Source: Flavisolibacter ginsenosidimutans (lineage in GTDB: Bacteria > Bacteroidota > Bacteroidia > Chitinophagales > Chitinophagaceae). From it: a DNA stretch of 64,000 nucleotides. Where the stretch lies: NCBI RefSeq assembly GCF_007970805.1, contig NZ_CP042433.1:1612001-1676000 (forward strand). The letters are read 5' to 3'. Shown in pieces: positions 59,828-64,000 of this stretch (position 1 is its first letter; each line of letters begins with the position of its first letter). The notes under the pieces were generated by a model. That model was not told the DNA's origin, ran no database searches, and saw only the letters and a list, made by a program, of their open reading frames with translations. The position numbers were made by a program, and so were the translations under genes.

Positions 59828-62050
59828 TTAGAAAACGTCTGCATCCATAAGCTTTCTGTATTTCGCATACATTTTTTTGGCGACGATTATGGCATCACCG
59901 TGTGTTTGTTGAGCGTAATCTTTTCGTTCATTCACCCAACTCCACTCCCATTCTTTTATCGAATGGATAAAGGCATTTGTATCCAGGTTCTTCTTATTGC
60001 GCAATGCCTCCTTCGCCTTTGCAAAAAATTGTTGCCAGCGCGGTTTGTAAAAATCATTGAGTAAGCCACTCCATTGCCTGCAGGAATATTCATTTAGCGG
60101 ACAATCCTTGTTGCCCCAAAGCGTGATGAGGTCTTTCGCATTCATTTCGTACAGCGCTTTTTCTTTTACCGTTCTTCCCCAGCTTCGTGCAGCGGCTACC
60201 CAGGGACCTAACAAAAATTCTTTTCGCGTAGCCAACAACTCGTCCATGTCTTCGATCAAATCAATAAACTGCTGGCTGTAGTTTTCAAACGCAGCGAGGT
60301 TATTGTCAGCGTAAGCGGCAACGAATTTTTGGTGCAAGGGCAAGGCATAATTTGCCAAGACCTGCCGCGTTAAATCAACAAGATCGTACTGGTAGCCATC
60401 GCTGTTTGTGCAGCTTGCCGATGCCTTCAGCAAAGCATCCCATGCCGGTAGCAAATCCTTTGCGTTGTAATTCAATTTTGTTTTTGTCCAACGCGTAAAC
60501 GAATCAAAGGTTGGCCTGCTCTGCAAGATGGATTCTGCGCCGTCGCGAATGTATTTGTCGGCAGGAACGGTATAAACAGTTCGGTTTAAAATCTCCCACG
60601 CGGTTAGTGCATCGTTGTTGTTTATACCGTAGCGATTGCGAAGGTATTGCGGCAACCAAATGTTCAAATCAATTACTTCATTTCGCCAGGTGTTGGCCGT
60701 CATCAGTTCGTAAAGCACCGGGTTCTGTTCAATGGCTTCCATCGTCAAACCAATGCCTTGCAACTTGCCGCTGCCCGCATCATGCAACGCCTTGGCGGGT
60801 TCGGTTGCTGCGGTCTCCATCCGTCCAAACAAATTGTTGTTGCCGCCAAAATTGTTAAGCATGTTCCATATCCAGGGCTTGCCGTAAAAAGCAGCCGTTC
60901 GTTTCCACACGGGTTCAATCTCTGTTGCTAAATCCAGAATAATCATCTTGTCGTTGGGCACAGCTTTCAGCAAGGCTTCGGTTTGCGGTTCTTTCCAAAA
61001 TTTACGGTCGCTGAAAAACAACCAGCCCTGCATTACCCACACCGCTGCCGTATCGGATTTGCGCATGCCTTCGTAAACGCTTGCACTAAGTTTGGTTAGA
61101 AAGGAAGGTTCATCCGATGGCGGTTCGTTCTCATTAAATGTATCGGCCGAATAAAAATGATCGGTGCCCAACATAACTGTTTGCTTCTCTAAAAATTTTT
61201 TGCCGATGCTTGCAAACAACGGATCGTTCGCATCGAGAATGTAGGTATCGCCAAAACCGCTTTTCCAGTTTGTAGTCTTGAGTTTTGCTGCCGGAAACTT
61301 TTTTTGAAAAGCTACGGGTACGTGTCCGGTAAATGCCGGCAATACCGGCTTCATGCCCAGTTCACGTTCGCGGGCCAAAATCTTTTTTTGCAAAGCAAAG
61401 TGCGATGTCATCCAGCTAAGCGGCAAGGGTCCGCCCCAGCCGTCAAGATTGCCCATCCAAAACCAGGCGAAGTAAGAAGGACCGCAGAAGAAATTTTTCA
61501 ACTCGTCATCGGTAAAACCCATGTCTTTGTAAACAAGGTACCAGGTGTATTCTTCGCCGGTGATGGCCAACGGCAGGTTGATGCCGTGTAAGGCCATCCA
61601 ATCAATTTCTTTTTCCCAGCGAGGCCAATCCCACCAGCTCATGCTGTAATTAAAGGTGCAGTAGTTTAAATAGTAGCGGTAATTGTAAGGTGTTTGCTGC
61701 CGGATTTTTTTTGCCGGAAGCGGAAGCGTTTTTGGCAAGGCCAGATTCACACCGTTCCATGTTATCTGGCAATGACAATATTCATCGAGGTAATGATAAA
61801 GTGCCGATGCAATCGCTACGCCGTTGTTGCCGCGCAAAACGATTTTTTTGCCGCGGCTTTCGATTTCAAAAACATCTTTGCCGTTTATTGCGCTCAACGG
61901 CTCAATGATGAATTGCGAAGCCTGCGCGGGAACGATTCGTTGCAACAAAGATTTAGAAGATGGTACGTTGAGTTGCGCAAAGGAAGTCTTTGCAGCAAAC
62001 AAAACAAAAGCAAACAGGGCAAAACGCAGCAATTGAAAAAGAGTTTGCAT
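59828..62050 (-). CDS. Alpha-N-acetylglucosaminidase (GH89, NAGLU-like)
   Basis: A 740-residue secreted enzyme that removes terminal alpha-linked N-acetylglucosamine, as human NAGLU does in heparan sulfate. It has a signal peptide (FALFAFVLFAAKTSFA-Q), an N-terminal domain, and a catalytic barrel with YYLNYCTFNYSMSWWDWPRWEKEIDWMALHGINLPLA, the GEEYTWYLVYKDMGF stretch and FCGPSYFAWFWMGNLDGWGGPLP. The helical C-terminal domain ends in KEWEWSWVNERKDYAQ. These are highly typical for GH89. It lies 17 bases after the HGSNAT-like gene on the same strand. Confidence 0.95.
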   Translation of the reverse strand: MQTLFQLLRFALFAFVLFAAKTSFAQLNVPSSKSLLQRIVPAQASQFIIEPLSAINGKDVFEIESRGKKIVLRGNNGVAIASALYHYLDEYCHCQITWNGVNLALPKTLPLPAKKIRQQTPYNYRYYLNYCTFNYSMSWWDWPRWEKEIDWMALHGINLPLAITGEEYTWYLVYKDMGFTDDELKNFFCGPSYFAWFWMGNLDGWGGPLPLSWMTSHFALQKKILARERELGMKPVLPAFTGHVPVAFQKKFPAAKLKTTNWKSGFGDTYILDANDPLFASIGKKFLEKQTVMLGTDHFYSADTFNENEPPSDEPSFLTKLSASVYEGMRKSDTAAVWVMQGWLFFSDRKFWKEPQTEALLKAVPNDKMIILDLATEIEPVWKRTAAFYGKPWIWNMLNNFGGNNNLFGRMETAATEPAKALHDAGSGKLQGIGLTMEAIEQNPVLYELMTANTWRNEVIDLNIWLPQYLRNRYGINNNDALTAWEILNRTVYTVPADKYIRDGAESILQSRPTFDSFTRWTKTKLNYNAKDLLPAWDALLKASASCTNSDGYQYDLVDLTRQVLANYALPLHQKFVAAYADNNLAAFENYSQQFIDLIEDMDELLATRKEFLLGPWVAAARSWGRTVKEKALYEMNAKDLITLWGNKDCPLNEYSCRQWSGLLNDFYKPRWQQFFAKAKEALRNKKNLDTNAFIHSIKEWEWSWVNERKDYAQQTHGDAIIVAKKMYAKYRKLMDADVF

Positions 62051-62067
62051 TCAGGTTGGTAATTGGT

Positions 62068-63360
62068 TTACACTTTTAAGAACCATTTCTTTTGATAGAA
62101 AAAATACAACAGGGCAAATTGTATGACGGCAACACCCGTCCACACCAGCGCCGAATGCCAAATGGCAGGTGTTATGTTTATCAAACCACCGAACAAAAAT
62201 TGCGAACTGTGTTCGAAATTTACAAGACCGTGTGCCGCCACGTAAATCAAAATTGAATTGGCGCCCATCCACACAAGCGGCATGCACCATTTTTTATAAT
62301 CATTAACGTCTATTACGAAATAAAAAAGAGCAAATAACAAAACGCTCCATCCACCGGCGTAAAGCACATAAGAACTTGTCCACATGTTTTTGTTGACGGG
62401 ATAAACAACATTCCACAACAAGCCGAGGCCTAACAAGACTAGGCCTGCAAGAAACAAAGTCGTTGCTTTTTTTATTCCCCTCCAATGCTTCGAAAGATTG
62501 CGCAAAAACTGCCCGGCGAAAACGCCCAGCAGCGCCGATCCGATGGCCGGTATCGTTGACAACAAACCCTCGGGATCGTAAACCTTTCGGTGCAATTTGC
62601 CCGGCAATAAAATGCGGTCAACGTAAGCTTCAAGATTTCCTTCTGGCGTAAGCACACCGCTTCCGAAGCCCGGCACGGGAATCAACATCATGGCCGCCCA
62701 ATAACCTAGCAGCAGAAAAACAAACCACAGAATTTGTGTACGCAACCTGCAATTCAAATAAATGACGGCAGCAAAAAAGCAACTCAACGCAATGCGGCCA
62801 AGCACACTGGCAAAGCGTGTGGCGTCGTAGCCTTTCAATTGCAAAGCACCGTTTACCATCATGCCAAGAAGAAGGAGTACAATTGTTCGCTTGACAAGCG
62901 ACCGGTAAATTTTTTTTCGAACAATTGATTTATTTGCGCCGGGCTGTTCCAATTGTTTTCCGAACGAATAAGGCATGGAAACACCGGCAATGAAAATGAA
63001 CAAGGGAAAGATTAAGTCGTAAAACGTAAAGCCGTTCCATACGGTATGGTGCAACTGGTTGCTGATGGTGACAAAAAACCGTTCAACAAAACTCAAATCA
63101 CCGGTCATCTTAATTTGCCAGTCAACGGTGCTTTGTACAAGCGAGTGTTTTTCTTTCACCACCGATGCAATGCCGTGCGCAATGCCTTCGCCGCAAACAA
63201 TCCAGAACATATCAAAGCCGCGCAGGGCATCCAGTGACAGGAGCCGTGTGTTTGCTTTCTCTGGCTTTATCAGCGCCGTTTCTGCTTGCGTCTTTGCTTT
63301 TTTTCTGATGAGCGAAACGTTCATTGATGGATGATGAAAGGGTTGTGTTCCAAAATGCAT
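62068..63360 (-). CDS. HGSNAT-like membrane acetyltransferase (DUF5009 type)
   Basis: A 430-residue membrane protein with about ten helices. The start RLLSLDALRGFDMFWIV and the HHTVWNGFTFYDLIFPLFIFIAGVSMPYS stretch match the heparan-alpha-glucosaminide N-acetyltransferase family, which acetylates terminal glucosamine across a membrane using cytosolic acetyl-CoA. The start may be ATG 63360 or 63324. It is next to the GH89 gene and downstream of a sugar isomerase gene, in a likely operon. Confidence 0.88.
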   Translation of the reverse strand: MHFGTQPFHHPSMNVSLIRKKAKTQAETALIKPEKANTRLLSLDALRGFDMFWIVCGEGIAHGIASVVKEKHSLVQSTVDWQIKMTGDLSFVERFFVTISNQLHHTVWNGFTFYDLIFPLFIFIAGVSMPYSFGKQLEQPGANKSIVRKKIYRSLVKRTIVLLLLGMMVNGALQLKGYDATRFASVLGRIALSCFFAAVIYLNCRLRTQILWFVFLLLGYWAAMMLIPVPGFGSGVLTPEGNLEAYVDRILLPGKLHRKVYDPEGLLSTIPAIGSALLGVFAGQFLRNLSKHWRGIKKATTLFLAGLVLLGLGLLWNVVYPVNKNMWTSSYVLYAGGWSVLLFALFYFVIDVNDYKKWCMPLVWMGANSILIYVAAHGLVNFEHSSQFLFGGLINITPAIWHSALVWTGVAVIQFALLYFFYQKKWFLKV

Positions 63361-63454
63361 GATGGTTTCTTTTACCGCACAGGATCATCGAATCATACAT
63401 TTTAGAACACGACAAGTGAAAGAAATTCTGTTTTGGAAATTTAGCTAAAAAAAA

Positions 63455-64000
63455 TCAGCAAACTTTTATCACCTCCATGTTGAGCAATGCTCCTAACTTT
63501 TCAATTTTTGAAGCAATGTGCCCAACGCCCACAGCGCAATGATGCGCAGGCCCATAACTGTTCCAATCGTTCACAAACTTTCTTGCACCAATTGGAAATT
63601 TATAGCGGCTGTTCGTGTTTCCAATTTGCAGGATTGGGCCCGGCACCGATTCACCTTCGGCCATCAATAAAAATAATCCGCCGGCCTTTTCCACTACCGA
63701 AAGCAGTGTTACCGGCCCGTTCTTCACCGACATCTCCACCGAAACGCCCTTGCCAACTTTGCCATGATAAACACCCAGCGGCCTCACTTTCGGCTTGCCT
63801 TCGGCAATGCGAATGTGGCCCGGGCCGTCGTGTCCCATGAGCACCACATCATCCGCAAAATCCATCGCGTAGTATTCGGTGAAGGAGCCACCGGCGCCAA
63901 AACTGTCCATGATTTTCATGGCCTGCGCATTTTTGATTTCGTATTCTCCCGCAACGGGGACACCGTTGGCCGTTAAAAGCGAATTGCCTAAAATGATGGA
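63455..64000 (-). CDS. L-fucose/L-arabinose isomerase-like enzyme, C-terminal part
   Basis: The reading frame continues to the edge of the window, so the N-terminus is missing and about 181 residues are visible. The phrases ANGVPVAGEYEIKNAQAMKIMDSFGAGGSF and VVLMGHDGPGHIRIAEG match the C-terminal half of bacterial L-arabinose/L-fucose isomerase-type proteins. The ATG at 63919 is internal. It ends 95 bases before the HGSNAT-like gene on the same strand, so all three genes may be one glycan-use operon. Confidence 0.85.
   Translation of the reverse strand, partial: SIILGNSLLTANGVPVAGEYEIKNAQAMKIMDSFGAGGSFTEYYAMDFADDVVLMGHDGPGHIRIAEGKPKVRPLGVYHGKVGKGVSVEMSVKNGPVTLLSVVEKAGGLFLLMAEGESVPGPILQIGNTNSRYKFPIGARKFVNDWNSYGPAHHCAVGVGHIASKIEKLGALLNMEVIKVC

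Noticed and set aside
1..64000. CRISPR arrays, insertion sequences, prophage or integrase genes
   Set aside because: None of the expected repeats, transposases or phage genes were found on either strand.

Overview
The window is a piece of chromosome from a member of the Bacteroidota, most likely the family Chitinophagaceae. The evidence is a SusC/SusD receptor pair, promoters with the Bacteroidota -7 element TAnnTTTG, AT-rich leaders without clear Shine-Dalgarno sites, a CarboxypepD_reg/outer-membrane beta-barrel receptor, BlaI/BlaR1-type regulation and PafA-like phosphatase. No plasmid, phage, IS element, CRISPR array or rRNA was seen. Genes are packed tightly, with several convergent pairs overlapping by a few to about 30 bases and many ATGA or TTGA start/stop overlaps.

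Layout. 1-4.3 kb: end of a SusC receptor, SusD partner and a DUF4397 lipoprotein. 4.35-8.4 kb: SpmA-SpmB fusion, triple-rhodanese secreted protein, YchF. 8.5 kb: tRNA-His. 8.8-14.6 kb: large beta-barrel receptor, then an unusual Gfo/Idh protein coupled to two glycosyltransferases. 14.6-17.6 kb: FtsE-like ATPase facing a BlaI-BlaR1 pair with two tandem operators. 17.6-21.9 kb: purM and ribF from a mirror-image divergent promoter, holA, a membrane-anchored coiled-coil protein. 22-26.1 kb: PafA-like phosphatase, SnoaL-like protein, serine-palmitoyltransferase-like enzyme. 26.2-28.5 kb: acyltransferase, a small frameshifted ORF, small proteins. 28.6-35 kb: nucleotide-sugar cluster (rfbD, rfbC, two UDP-sugar dehydrogenases, UDP-xylose synthase, DegT aminotransferase), then waaA. 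37.2-41 kb: tdk, ccmB-ccmC-ccmD-like, glutamate dehydrogenase. 41.2-48.4 kb: GH1-like hydrolase, SDR, small envelope proteins, a five-PAS histidine kinase. 49-53.9 kb: phoH, then a five-gene operon lipoprotein-crcB-DUF190-ppa-half TSUP, and an NlpC/P60 protein. 54-57.5 kb: ECF sigma factor with a membrane partner, then a Gfo/Idh gene and a polyprenyl glycosylphosphotransferase. 57.6-64 kb: M43 metalloprotease, ABC ATPase, GH89 alpha-N-acetylglucosaminidase beside an HGSNAT-like acetyltransferase, and the end of a sugar isomerase cut by the window edge.

Themes. Much of the content is envelope polysaccharide synthesis and glycan use. The points most worth a second look are: (1) the crcB-DUF190-ppa operon, which couples fluoride export to a fluoride-sensitive enzyme; (2) three copies of an intergenic repeat of about 50 bp; (3) the GH89/HGSNAT pair that mirrors two consecutive steps of human heparan sulfate breakdown; (4) promoters whose -7 box lies only 4-5 bases before the start codon, implying leaderless mRNAs; (5) a mirror-symmetric purM/ribF promoter; (6) several unrelated short words arranged as inverted repeats at gene borders. 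All functional calls are from reading the sequence; no database search was possible.
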